Source: Chthoniobacterales bacterium
GTDB lineage: Bacteria; Verrucomicrobiota; Verrucomicrobiia; Chthoniobacterales; DYNR01
Length of the DNA stretch: 64,000 nucleotides
Direction: 5' to 3'
Assembly (NCBI GenBank): GCA_026418675.1
Contig: JAOAAX010000001.1
Span: 141,212 to 205,211, forward strand
Shown: piece after piece, positions 20,880-30,228 of the stretch
Layout: every line of letters begins with the position of its first letter
How positions within the stretch are numbered: position 1 is the first letter of the stretch
Made by a program: the position numbers and the translations under genes
Notes under the pieces: model-generated
Seen by the model: the letters and a program-made list of their open reading frames with translations, nothing else
Databases searched by the model: none
What the model was told of the DNA's origin: nothing

Positions 20880-22292
20880 TTAGCGCTGAAGTTGGCTTGT
20901 AATGGAATTGATGGTATGGCGGATTTTTTCGTCCTCAGCTATGCGTTTTTTGATGAGTCGGTGGGCATGGAGAACTGTGCCATGATCCCGTCCTCCGAAA
21001 GCCTCACCGATGTCGGTAAGAGAGGCGTCGGTAAGTTCGCGTGCAAGATACATTGCCACTTGACGAGGGAAAGCAATGTTAGCAGGACGCCGCTTGCTGG
21101 TCATATCCGCAAAGCGGACATCGAATGTCTCGGCAACTTTGCGTTGGATTTGCTCAATGGTTACAGCACGGCGAGCCTGTTCCTGGAAAATGTCACGCAG
21201 GAGATTGTCAAGAGTATTCCGAGAAACAGGTTGACCACTTATGCTTTGGTAAGACGCAACCCGGGTAAGCGCACCTTCAAGGCGGCGGACGTTGTTGCGA
21301 ATACGGTCAGCAAGGTATTCAAGAACCCAATTTTCGATGCGGATCTGAAGAGAAGCAGCTTTGCTTTTGAGGATGGCGATCCGAGTTTCGACATCAGGAG
21401 GCTGGATTTCCGCTGTCATTCCCCACTCGAAGCGGGATACGAGGCGCTGCTCGAGCTTTTCAATTTCGCAAGCAGGGCGATCGCTAGTTAGAACAATCTG
21501 TTTGTGTCCGTCGTGGAGTGCATTGAAGGTGTGAAAGAATTCCTCCTGGGAACGCTCTTTGCCTGCAAAAAAGTGAATATCGTCAATCAGTAGAACGTCA
21601 GCATGACGGTATTTCTTGCGAAATTTTACGAGTGTGCCGTGTTGGAGTGCGTCGATAAACTCGTTTGTAAATTGCTCGCTCGTTAGATAAGCAATACGAG
21701 CTGTTTTTTTGTTGTGAAGAACAGCGTGGCCAATGGCATGAAGAAGATGAGTTTTGCCCAACCCGCTTCCCCCATAGATGAAAAGGGGGTTATAATGAAG
21801 AGCAGGAGCCTTCGCAACAGCAAAAGCTGCAGCATAGGCAAATTGGTTGTTGGGCCCCACAACAAACGACTCGAAAGTATTCCGAGGATTTAAAGGAGCA
21901 CCCCGGCAGTCCTCGTTTTTTTCAGTTCTGCGTGTTGGTGCCTCAGAGGAACTATTCGTATGGTGAGACTCGTCCTCCGGATGCTCATTGGTTAGGAAAG
22001 CAATTTTGCGAGGAGCACCAAGAACCGAATCAACAACAACTTCAAGAATTGGAAGATAGTTGCTCTCAAGGAAAAATTGGTGAATGGCATTAGGAACTAT
22101 AAACGTGCAAGTTGAGCCATCATCTCCACCCCATGCTAACTCGCGAAACCAGCGTTCAAAACTATCAGAGCTGATTCGTTCGCGAATTTGGGCTAAAATT
22201 TTGTTAAAAGGCGCGTCGTCAACCGTCGTTTCGAAGTTATCCACCGAAGCAAACAAAGGTTTATTAGAATTCGAAACCTTTTTTTTCATCAT
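20880..22292 (-). CDS. dnaA: Chromosomal replication initiator protein DnaA
   Basis: NPLFIYGGSGLGKTHLLHAIGH, VLLIDDIHFFAGKERSQEEFFHTFNAL, C-terminal DIGEAFGGRDHGTVLHAH. Confidence 0.95.
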   Translation of the reverse strand: MMKKKVSNSNKPLFASVDNFETTVDDAPFNKILAQIRERISSDSFERWFRELAWGGDDGSTCTFIVPNAIHQFFLESNYLPILEVVVDSVLGAPRKIAFLTNEHPEDESHHTNSSSEAPTRRTEKNEDCRGAPLNPRNTFESFVVGPNNQFAYAAAFAVAKAPALHYNPLFIYGGSGLGKTHLLHAIGHAVLHNKKTARIAYLTSEQFTNEFIDALQHGTLVKFRKKYRHADVLLIDDIHFFAGKERSQEEFFHTFNALHDGHKQIVLTSDRPACEIEKLEQRLVSRFEWGMTAEIQPPDVETRIAILKSKAASLQIRIENWVLEYLADRIRNNVRRLEGALTRVASYQSISGQPVSRNTLDNLLRDIFQEQARRAVTIEQIQRKVAETFDVRFADMTSKRRPANIAFPRQVAMYLARELTDASLTDIGEAFGGRDHGTVLHAHRLIKKRIAEDEKIRHTINSITSQLQR

Positions 22293-22560
22293 CGCACCCC
22301 TTGGTTAATTATAAGAAATTGAACAATTTAAGCTAAAAATTTGTGGGGGTTTTTGAATAAAGAAATTCGCATGGCATTGATAATTAATAACTTGCAAACT
22401 ACCTTTTCGATAGAAACATAGGGGAAGTTTTAAAAAAAAGAAAATTTCAAAAAAGCGGCAATTCTTTGATTTACAAGTAAGAAACAAAGTTATTAAATAT
22501 GTTATTAACAAGTTATTCACAAGAAACATGGCTATTGGCTTGCCGTTTGAGAAGGGCAGA
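22293..22560. promoter_or_regulatory. AT-rich dnaA-upstream region, candidate replication-origin or dnaA-regulatory segment
   Basis: AT-rich DNA directly upstream of dnaA containing TTATTCACA (22513-22521), a match to the DnaA-box consensus TTATNCACA; a TTATCCACC near-match lies just inside dnaA at about 22238. Confidence 0.3.
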
Positions 22561-23000
22561 TTTTAGCTAACTCACAAAAATTTTTCAAGATAAAAAGCAG
22601 GCCAAAGATTTTAACATTTTCGGTGTTGACAGAATTCGGGAAGAATTGGTGGTCCATGCAGAGAGGACTTTGAACCGAAGAAAACTGAGGAATCCGATCA
22701 CGAGAGGGCAGAAGCGGTCCTTCTTTCGGCAAGAAAAATGGGATTAGGGCACAGCTCCATGATGAAACACTCCGATTCTTGAGCAGTGGAGTTTTGGCAT
22801 CCAGCTTGGGAAGTTGCTTTGCATTCCAGAGGGACTGTTAAATGATCGTAAAAATTGGAAGAAAAATTGTTTTTTTAAACTAAATGGGGGAAACGATGTT
22901 GTAGAAATTCTCATGAGAGGTGTGGACATCCCGTGGAAGAATTACTCAAAAGATAAGGATGAGTTTATAGTTAAAGTGTGGAACTCCCTTGGGTATTAAG

Positions 23001-23804
23001 ATGAGCATTAGAGCTGTTCTATTCGATTTGGACGATACTTTGATAATTGATGAAGCTGCTACCCGCGCTGCTTGGATTGCAGCAGCAAATAAAGCCATTC
23101 AATTTGGAGCAGAAGAAAAAACTTTTCTCTCTAGCGCAACAAGGATCGCGCGGGAACTTTGGGAGAAAAACCCCCATAAGGCCTTATGTGAAAAGATTGG
23201 GATAAACGATGCGGAGTGCATTTGGGGCAGCTTCACCGACAAGACGCATGAGTTTATTGAACTAGGGAAGTGGGCAAACAAATTCCGGAAGAATGTTTTC
23301 GCCGAAGCTTTGGCTGAACAATCTCTAACAGTGCCAGAGATCGCAATAGAAGAGGTGCTTATCGCATATTCTGAAGTTCGTCGCCGCGAAGGACGTTTAT
23401 TGCCAAATGCCCTTGATTGCTTGGCTCAAATAAAAAAAATTGGTTGTAAAGTTGGGTTGCTAACTAATGGAGCTCCCTCGATCCAAAATGCAAAAATTGA
23501 TGCTGTAAATTTACGCGACTTCTTTGACGCAATTGTTATCTCAGGAGAATTTATGATTGGTAAGCCGGAAGCTAAGATTTTCGAAATATTGCTAAAAAAG
23601 TTAGGAGTCGAGGTCAAAGAAGCTGTAATGGTTGGAAATAGCCTCGCAAGAGATATCGCCGGAGCTCAATCCTTGGGGTTGCGATCTATTCTCTTACTGG
23701 TGCCTGGAGCTGGAGAACCAGCAAACGTAAAACCCGATGCAATAGCACAGAGTCTTTTAGAGATCCCCAATATACTATTAAATTGGATAAAAAGTGCCAC
23801 ATAA
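23001..23804 (+). CDS. HAD superfamily hydrolase
   Basis: MSIRAVLFDLDDTLI, LLTNGAP, GKPEAKIFEILLKKLGV, MVGNSLARDIAGAQSLG. Confidence 0.9.
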   Translation: MSIRAVLFDLDDTLIIDEAATRAAWIAAANKAIQFGAEEKTFLSSATRIARELWEKNPHKALCEKIGINDAECIWGSFTDKTHEFIELGKWANKFRKNVFAEALAEQSLTVPEIAIEEVLIAYSEVRRREGRLLPNALDCLAQIKKIGCKVGLLTNGAPSIQNAKIDAVNLRDFFDAIVISGEFMIGKPEAKIFEILLKKLGVEVKEAVMVGNSLARDIAGAQSLGLRSILLLVPGAGEPANVKPDAIAQSLLEIPNILLNWIKSAT

Positions 23805-23812
23805 GTTGAATT

Positions 23813-24913
23813 ATGAGCTTACAATCTTTAGATCATTCTACCAACACCACCAGGAAACTTAGTCGAGAAGAAATCGAAGGAAAAGTAAATGAACTTGTTG
23901 CTTCCGTAAGCTCGGGAAATAAAACGGCCTTACTGGCCGGTATGATCTATACGGTGTTGGGTTTAGGGGAAGACAACGCAGAAATCTCCGACTTAAAGCT
24001 TCTGGGTAAAGCATTAGCCGAAATGCGTCGGGCAAATGCCGTCTTCCAACCCTTCCGTCATACTCGCAAGGTAGCTGTTTTTGGTTCTGCTCGAACAAAA
24101 CCCGAAGAAGCCGAGTTTCAAACCGCTTTAGAATTCGCCAAACGTATTGTTGCTGAGGGATTCATGGTTATCACTGGTGGTGGAGACGGTATAATGGGAG
24201 CCGCCCAACTCGGTGCAGGTGCAGATCGCTCCTTCGGACTCAACATCCGTTTGCCTTTTGAACAGCGTCCAAACGCTATAATTCAAGGAAATCCCAAATT
24301 AATTACCTTTAATTATTTCTTTGCAAGAAAATTGAGCTTCATGAAGGAAACCCATGCTTTCGTCCTACTACCAGGAGGATTTGGAACTTTGGACGAAGGT
24401 TTTGAGTCCCTTACTTTGATGCAAACAGGAAAAACACAAATCGCCCCCATAATTTTATTAGATAAACCGGATGGCTTTTATTGGGAAACTTGGCGAAGAT
24501 TTATTGAAAATGACCTCTTCAGAAAAGGACTTATTTCCGAATCCGATTTCCATCTCTTTCACATTACCCGCGATGTCCAGGATGCTATAAATCAAATCCT
24601 AAATTTTTATCGCGTTTTCCACAGCTACCGGTGGGTTCGAGATCAACTCGTCATTCGTCTCACAGCTCCACTAGTAGATGAAGATCTAGCACTCCTGAGT
24701 GAGCGCTTTTGCAACCTGTTAAATACTCCTTCAATAGAACAAACAGGCCCTCTTCCTGAAGAAAGAGAAGACGAAAATATTGCTCACTTGCCACGACTAG
24801 TTCTTACGCCTTCAAAAAAGGATTTCGGTTACTTGCGTCTATTGATAAACCACATCAATCAATCCAAAACCAAAAACTATTCTGAACTAAGCAAACCCTC
24901 CTATCGAGCATAA
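23813..24913 (+). CDS. LOG family protein (TIGR00730-like, lysine decarboxylase-like Rossmann fold)
   Basis: VAVFGSARTKPEEAEFQ, MVITGGGDGIMGAAQLGAG, LLPGGFGTLDEGFESLTLMQTGK. Confidence 0.9.
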   Translation: MSLQSLDHSTNTTRKLSREEIEGKVNELVASVSSGNKTALLAGMIYTVLGLGEDNAEISDLKLLGKALAEMRRANAVFQPFRHTRKVAVFGSARTKPEEAEFQTALEFAKRIVAEGFMVITGGGDGIMGAAQLGAGADRSFGLNIRLPFEQRPNAIIQGNPKLITFNYFFARKLSFMKETHAFVLLPGGFGTLDEGFESLTLMQTGKTQIAPIILLDKPDGFYWETWRRFIENDLFRKGLISESDFHLFHITRDVQDAINQILNFYRVFHSYRWVRDQLVIRLTAPLVDEDLALLSERFCNLLNTPSIEQTGPLPEEREDENIAHLPRLVLTPSKKDFGYLRLLINHINQSKTKNYSELSKPSYRA

Positions 24914-24919
24914 CCGAGT

Positions 24920-25462
24920 ATGAAAATTTATACCAGAACCGGAGATAATGGAGACACATCTCTGTTTTCAGGGGAACGTGTTCCCAAAAACCATCCTCTT
25001 CTTTCTGCTTATGGAACCATTGACGAGTGCAACTCCATGCTCAGTGCAGCTATAGCTCTAACTTCTCACTCAGAAATTATACATCTCGGTCAATTTCTTC
25101 AGAACCTATTCTTCAAACTTGGTGCAGATTTAGCAACAACAGAAAATTCTTCTCGAAATGTTCAAAGAATAACAACAGAAGACGTCGCAAATATCGAATC
25201 CAAATTAGACGAAATCCAATCCATCCTGCCACCGTTACGCACATTTATCCTGCCAGGTGGAACCCCAGCTGCCGCTTTTTTGCACACTGCAAGGACTATC
25301 GCTCGAAGAGCAGAGAGAGAAACAATCGAAGCAAAAAAAATTACTCCTATTAACCAACAAGCTCTTGTCCTCTTAAACCGCATTTCCGATCTATTATTCC
25401 TCATGGCACGATATGAAAATTTCTTAGCCAAAAAACCAGAAATACCTTGGGAACCAAAATAA
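24920..25462 (+). CDS. Cob(I)alamin adenosyltransferase, PduO/ATR type
   Basis: MKIYTRTGDNGDTSLFSGERVPKNHPLLSAYGTIDECNSML... RTIARRAERETI. Confidence 0.93.
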   Translation: MKIYTRTGDNGDTSLFSGERVPKNHPLLSAYGTIDECNSMLSAAIALTSHSEIIHLGQFLQNLFFKLGADLATTENSSRNVQRITTEDVANIESKLDEIQSILPPLRTFILPGGTPAAAFLHTARTIARRAERETIEAKKITPINQQALVLLNRISDLLFLMARYENFLAKKPEIPWEPK

Positions 25463-25506
25463 TGGCCCCTGCTTTTTGATAAAACGATAATCTCTTTCAC
25501 TATCGA

Positions 25507-27195
25507 GTGCCCAAAAATTCAACAAAAAGAAAGCAAATAAATTCAAATAAATATTTAAACTACAATAAGTATTTGTTTCTAAGTCTAATTATTTTTATTC
25601 TGTTTTTTTGCATTATATCTTTTTTGAATCAAAATAAAGAATTACTTCCAGGCGGGGAAATTTTATTTGCTTACGACTCAAAAGAATATCTCCAAAAAGA
25701 AAATTTATTAGAAAAACCACCCCTAGCTTTTTTTTTATCTTTTATAATAGAGAAATTTTCACTTTTTGATATCCAGTCAGGAGTTACCTTAACTTCTACT
25801 TTTGCTTGTGCATTATTAATTTCAGCCACATATTTACTCGGCTTTTTTGCAAAAAATACAAAAACAGGTCTTCTTTCTTCGATGATTTCATTTTGTTTTG
25901 CTGGCCTTATTCCTTTAGCTCGAGATGAACCAGCTATAGCTCTTTCAGCTGGATTTACAACATGGAGCCTTATTTTTGCAATCTTGGCACAAGAGATAAA
26001 GAATTGGATTTTTGGGTTTTGGTCCTGTGTTATTTTATGCTTCCTTTCTTCCGGTATAATACCAATATTCCTTTTAATTCTTGGAACCATCCTTTCTCTC
26101 TGGCTTTGTTGCGGGAATCAAAGTATAAAAAAGCTATTGTTCACACCTGCTTTCTTCTTTTTTTTAATTTTTATTTTTTTTTCCCTTTTTTTCATTGATA
26201 ATCTTTCTTTTGAAAAAATAGTAAAAATACAAATACCAGTTTCTAAATCAAATCCTTGGCTTTTTACAGGTATTTATACAAAAATTAACTATCTGTTTCT
26301 CTTCTTTTTAATACTTTTTTCTTTATGGCCTTGGTTATTGATGCCAAATATTATTTTGCATGGGTTAACTGCCAAAAAAAGCCATCCTGCTACTGGAGTT
26401 TTGTGGATTCTCCCAGGAATAAGTCTTATCCTACTTCTTTTACAAGGTTTTCAGACGGCAAGTGCATTACTTTTTATGATCCCTGCTATTTCCGTTGGAA
26501 TTGCTATTTGCTTTTCCGGTCTATTAGAAGACATTGAACTAGATTTCTCCGCTCCTAATCGAGCTTTAACTATAACTGGAATCATTTTATCTTTTTTACT
26601 ATGGATGTTTCCATGGTGGGGAGGGCAACTAGCCGTAGAATGGAATATTCTTAAGCGACAAATGGAGGGATTCTGGTTAGATTGCAGTAGCTTTGGTGCT
26701 CGCGAGTTCGAATTACTTTCCCAGCAAATTTTGCCAGGTTGTTTGTTTTCGACTTTTTGTGGTTTTTGGGCCCTTTTCTTCTCAAGGTATAAATGGAATC
26801 ATGCCTTAATTTCTTGTTGGCTTGTTTGTGGAGCTATTGGAGTCTGGACATCTCATAAATTCGTTGATCAAATTACAGATTTAACCTCATTACGCAACTT
26901 CGCATCCTGGCTACAATCAAAAAACTCATCAGCCATCATCCTCGTAGACCAACCTAAGCTCGTCGCTGCTCAACTCGCATTTGTCTCCAAAAATAGAATT
27001 TTTTGGTTAGAACATGATCAACAAAACTCCCCTAATATAGATATAAATAAGCAAAAAATTCAAAATTTACTTCGTTCATCACAAATACTTCTCCTTACTC
27101 ATCCAGAAAACTACCATTTATGGAAACAAATAATTCCTGACCTTGAAATTCTTCGTCGCAGAAGACATTATCTGGTATTGCAAAAACACGAATAA
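25507..27195 (+). CDS. Multi-spanning membrane protein, glycosyltransferase family 39/ArnT-like
   Basis: 562 aa from GTG; many hydrophobic helices; SKEYLQKENLLEKPPLAFFLSFIIEKFS resembles the periplasmic loop of PMT-type glycosyltransferases; AT-rich. Confidence 0.6.
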   Translation: MPKNSTKRKQINSNKYLNYNKYLFLSLIIFILFFCIISFLNQNKELLPGGEILFAYDSKEYLQKENLLEKPPLAFFLSFIIEKFSLFDIQSGVTLTSTFACALLISATYLLGFFAKNTKTGLLSSMISFCFAGLIPLARDEPAIALSAGFTTWSLIFAILAQEIKNWIFGFWSCVILCFLSSGIIPIFLLILGTILSLWLCCGNQSIKKLLFTPAFFFFLIFIFFSLFFIDNLSFEKIVKIQIPVSKSNPWLFTGIYTKINYLFLFFLILFSLWPWLLMPNIILHGLTAKKSHPATGVLWILPGISLILLLLQGFQTASALLFMIPAISVGIAICFSGLLEDIELDFSAPNRALTITGIILSFLLWMFPWWGGQLAVEWNILKRQMEGFWLDCSSFGAREFELLSQQILPGCLFSTFCGFWALFFSRYKWNHALISCWLVCGAIGVWTSHKFVDQITDLTSLRNFASWLQSKNSSAIILVDQPKLVAAQLAFVSKNRIFWLEHDQQNSPNIDINKQKIQNLLRSSQILLLTHPENYHLWKQIIPDLEILRRRRHYLVLQKHE

Positions 27196-27209
27196 TAATT
27201 AAATACATC

Positions 27210-27803
27210 TCACTTTTTTGATAAGTAATCTTTCTTCCTAGGGAATATGCGAAATCTTTCTAATAATTTCAGTGATTGTTTTAGGGGTAAACCTATAACA
27301 TTTGTTTTTGAGCCTTCTATAACTTCAATAATTTCCCCAAAATCCTCTTGAGCAGAATAGGCACCAGCTTTATCCAAAGGAAAGATTCTTCCATAATAAC
27401 GCCGGATATCCTCATTTCTAAGTTGTCGTATCTTTACTCGGGAAACTTCGAAAAAGGCTAACAATTTTTCTTCACTTTTAATACAGACCCCAGTATAGAC
27501 TTCATGAATCTTTCCATTAAGTGAGGCCAACATTTCCTCTGCTTCTTTATAGTTTGAAGGCTTGCCTAATATTTTACCTTCTAAAACCACTATTGTGTCA
27601 GCTGCTAAGACAACATTTTTAGGGAAACGTCTAAAGACAAAAAAGGCCTTGCTTACAGCATTCCTTAAACAGACATCTTTAGGTTTTCCTTCAACAATCT
27701 CTTCAATTTTCGCCTCCTCAATTCTAAACTTAATCCCCGCAAGGCGTAGAATCTCTTGCCTCCGTGGAGACGCTGAGGCTAAAATAAGTTCACTGCCCTC
27801 CAT
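27210..27803 (-). CDS. Maf-like nucleotide pyrophosphatase
   Basis: MEGSELILASASPRRQEILRLAGIKF, VLAADTIVVLEGKILGKPSNYKEAEEMLASLNGKIHEVYTGV. Confidence 0.93.
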   Translation of the reverse strand: MEGSELILASASPRRQEILRLAGIKFRIEEAKIEEIVEGKPKDVCLRNAVSKAFFVFRRFPKNVVLAADTIVVLEGKILGKPSNYKEAEEMLASLNGKIHEVYTGVCIKSEEKLLAFFEVSRVKIRQLRNEDIRRYYGRIFPLDKAGAYSAQEDFGEIIEVIEGSKTNVIGLPLKQSLKLLERFRIFPRKKDYLSKK

Positions 27804-27815
27804 TCTTAATTCCTT

Positions 27816-27851
27816 AAAAAAAAAAAAACCCGCCACTATTCCTGTGGCGGG
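27816..27851 (-). terminator. Intrinsic terminator downstream of the second hsp20
   Basis: Perfect 8-bp stem CCCGCCAC(TATTCCT)GTGGCGGG (27829-27851) with a 13-nt A-run at 27816-27828, read as a U-tract on the minus strand. Confidence 0.85.
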
Positions 27852-27865
27852 TTTCTATTAAAACT

Positions 27866-28234
27866 TTAATTAATACTGATTTTTCGTGGCTTATGGGCTT
27901 CTGCCTTTTGGAGTCGTATCCGTAGCAGCCCCTGCTCAATAGTTGCCTGGATGCTGCTAGGATCAATGGTTGGGTCAAGGTCGAATACTCTGCGATAATC
28001 CGCTGGTCGGATTTCCTGCAGTAGAACTCGACCACCTTTCTCTTTCTGCTCCCTATGCCCGATAATTATCAGTTTCCCATCCTCAAACGTGAGGTCAACA
28101 CCACTCTTTGAAACCCCAGGTAATTCAACCTCAACTACGTAACCATCTCCATCTTGATGAATATCAACAGCAGGAGTTGTATATTCTATGGGTCTTGCTT
28201 GACCTGTTGTTTGTTGGGTTATTTCTTTGCTCAT
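27866..28234 (-). CDS. Hsp20/alpha-crystallin small heat shock protein
   Basis: TPAVDIHQDGDGYVVEVELPGVSKSGVDLTFEDGKLIIIGHR...; strong SD (AAAGGAGGTG) upstream. Confidence 0.92.
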   Translation of the reverse strand: MSKEITQQTTGQARPIEYTTPAVDIHQDGDGYVVEVELPGVSKSGVDLTFEDGKLIIIGHREQKEKGGRVLLQEIRPADYRRVFDLDPTIDPSSIQATIEQGLLRIRLQKAEAHKPRKISIN

Positions 28235-28318
28235 TCAAAACACCTCCTTTCTTTTTACTGTTTATTTTGGAATGCTGGCAAGGCAACAGCTCTACCAGCA
28301 TCCCAGCTCATCTAACGC

Positions 28319-28774
28319 CTATGATACTCCAACCTCAATCTTCTTTGGTTTCGCCTCCTCTGCCTTCGGCAAAGTCACCGTCAGAATTCCATCATTATAA
28401 GTTGCTGTGACCTTTGTTGCATCCACTGCAGTCGGCAGGGTTATTGAACGGCTGAACTTGCCAAAAAACCGTTCATTGCGGAAGCTTTCGCCAGTATTTT
28501 CAGACCTCTCCGCCTTCCGTTCCCCGGAGATAGTCAAAACATCCCTCTCCAATGATATATCGAAGTCTTCTTTCTTCATACCGGCTACTTCGAGTTCTAC
28601 CGTAACTGCGTGGTCATCTTCCCGAACATCCATCGCTGGGAACCATTCACGATATCCCAACGGCGCACTTGCTGCTAGGGCAAGTGCACTGTCAAAAAGA
28701 TCACGAAGAGAATTTAACCGATCAAAGGTAGTCCACAAGTCCTTAGCTACTGGATTGTAACGAATTAGTTTCAT
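28319..28774 (-). CDS. Hsp20/alpha-crystallin small heat shock protein
   Basis: FPAMDVREDDHAVTVELEVAGMKKEDFDISLERDVLTISGERK...FSRSITLPTAVDATKVTATYNDGILTVTLPKAEEAKPKKIEV. Confidence 0.94.
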   Translation of the reverse strand: MKLIRYNPVAKDLWTTFDRLNSLRDLFDSALALAASAPLGYREWFPAMDVREDDHAVTVELEVAGMKKEDFDISLERDVLTISGERKAERSENTGESFRNERFFGKFSRSITLPTAVDATKVTATYNDGILTVTLPKAEEAKPKKIEVGVS

Positions 28775-28988
28775 TGACTTTTCCCTCCTTTCTTTTGAAT
28801 TTTTTCAAATTCCTCTACAAGCTTAAAAAATACCAAATCTCAGTTCGGTTCATTAACAGTTGATTAACAAAATCTTAAATAAAAAAAACTGCCCGCAACA
28901 AAGCGGTAATGTGTCAATATGGCGCTAATTTTTAGACGTTACTAACATTTTTTGTGTGTCACAGATATACAAAATGCCCTAGTTCGTA

Positions 28989-30212
28989 TCAAAAACTCAA
29001 GCCCTCTCCCCTTACTTCAAATATCCTAAGTATTACTTCCTCTATCAAATTATTTGGACATGATGCTCCTGCCGTAATTCCAATTTCTACTTCTCCACAA
29101 GGCAACCATTTCTCTGCCTCAACTTCAACCTTCAATCCTATATCAAAATGACAAATTCTTTCTGCGGACAAAATCCTTGAACTGTCTCGAATAAAATAGG
29201 TCGGCACTTTCTCTTTTGCGATTTCTACCAAATGGGTGGTATTTGAACTATTATAGCCGCCAACCACCACCATCAAATCCGGTGGCTCCTTTAGAAGTTC
29301 AAATAGGGCATCCTGCCTCTCCTGTGTCGCTCCACAAATAGTATCAAAAGCACGGTAATTCGCCAAACTTCCCCCATCGCGATATTGAATTGCCCAACGA
29401 AGAAGATTCTGAATCTCCTCAGTTTCCCTTTTTAGCATCGTCGTTTGATTTGCTACCCCGATCTTTTTTAAATCTCGATCCGGATGAAATCCTTTCGATG
29501 TTTTCCCCTCAAACATCTGGAGAAAAACATTCGCATCGCCTCCATAGGCTATGTAATTAGCGACAAGTGTTGCTTCTTTCAGGTCGTAGACAACCACATA
29601 ATGCCCCGTCCCACCTCCAACTGCTCGAGAAGCCGTCGCGCGAGTTTCCTCGTGGCCTACCTTCCCATGAAGAATGGTTGTGACTCCCTCCTTAGAATTT
29701 TGTCGCACTCGTTTCCAAACGCTCATTACATCCCCACAAGTCGTATCCACTATTTGACACCCTATTTGCTGCAACCTCTCGTTGACTTTAACCTCCGCTC
29801 CAAAAGCCGGCAAAATCACAACATCTTCCTTACGGATCCTAGCAAAATCCTCATTCCTCAATAACGTCGGGAGCATCTCAATCCCCAGCTCCTTCAGTTG
29901 CCCATTTACTTCAGGATTATGGATAATCTCTCCTAGTAAATATACCCGACGGTCAGAAAATAACTTCCTGGCTGCATAGGCAAGATCAATTGCCCGCTCA
30001 ACCCCATAACAAAAACCAAACTGACGCGCTAAACGAATCGTTGTTCTCCCAGCTCGCAAGATCCCTCCTTGCTCTTTCGCTTTCTCAACCAACTCACTCC
30101 GATAATGCCGCTCAACCAATTGCCGAATTTCCTCCATCACATCCGGCGATCGCAAATTCCGCTGTCTTCTCCTGCCTCCTCCATCCTTAGCTGCAGCCTC
30201 TTCCTGGCTCAT
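28989..30212 (-). CDS. ispH: 4-hydroxy-3-methylbut-2-enyl diphosphate reductase (long, cyanobacterial/plant-like form)
   Basis: 407 aa; RQFGFCYGVERAIDLAY, GEIIHNPEVN, DTTCGDVMSVWKRV, GYNSSNTTHLVEIA. Confidence 0.92.
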   Translation of the reverse strand: MSQEEAAAKDGGGRRRQRNLRSPDVMEEIRQLVERHYRSELVEKAKEQGGILRAGRTTIRLARQFGFCYGVERAIDLAYAARKLFSDRRVYLLGEIIHNPEVNGQLKELGIEMLPTLLRNEDFARIRKEDVVILPAFGAEVKVNERLQQIGCQIVDTTCGDVMSVWKRVRQNSKEGVTTILHGKVGHEETRATASRAVGGGTGHYVVVYDLKEATLVANYIAYGGDANVFLQMFEGKTSKGFHPDRDLKKIGVANQTTMLKRETEEIQNLLRWAIQYRDGGSLANYRAFDTICGATQERQDALFELLKEPPDLMVVVGGYNSSNTTHLVEIAKEKVPTYFIRDSSRILSAERICHFDIGLKVEVEAEKWLPCGEVEIGITAGASCPNNLIEEVILRIFEVRGEGLSF

Positions 30213-30228
30213 AATTCAGACAAACTTG

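Noticed and set aside
24920-25462. Cobalamin adenosyltransferase as part of the BMC system (as in Pdu/Eut)
   Set aside because: It is 21 kb from the BMC locus in a different neighbourhood, and the BMC encodes no B12-dependent enzyme.
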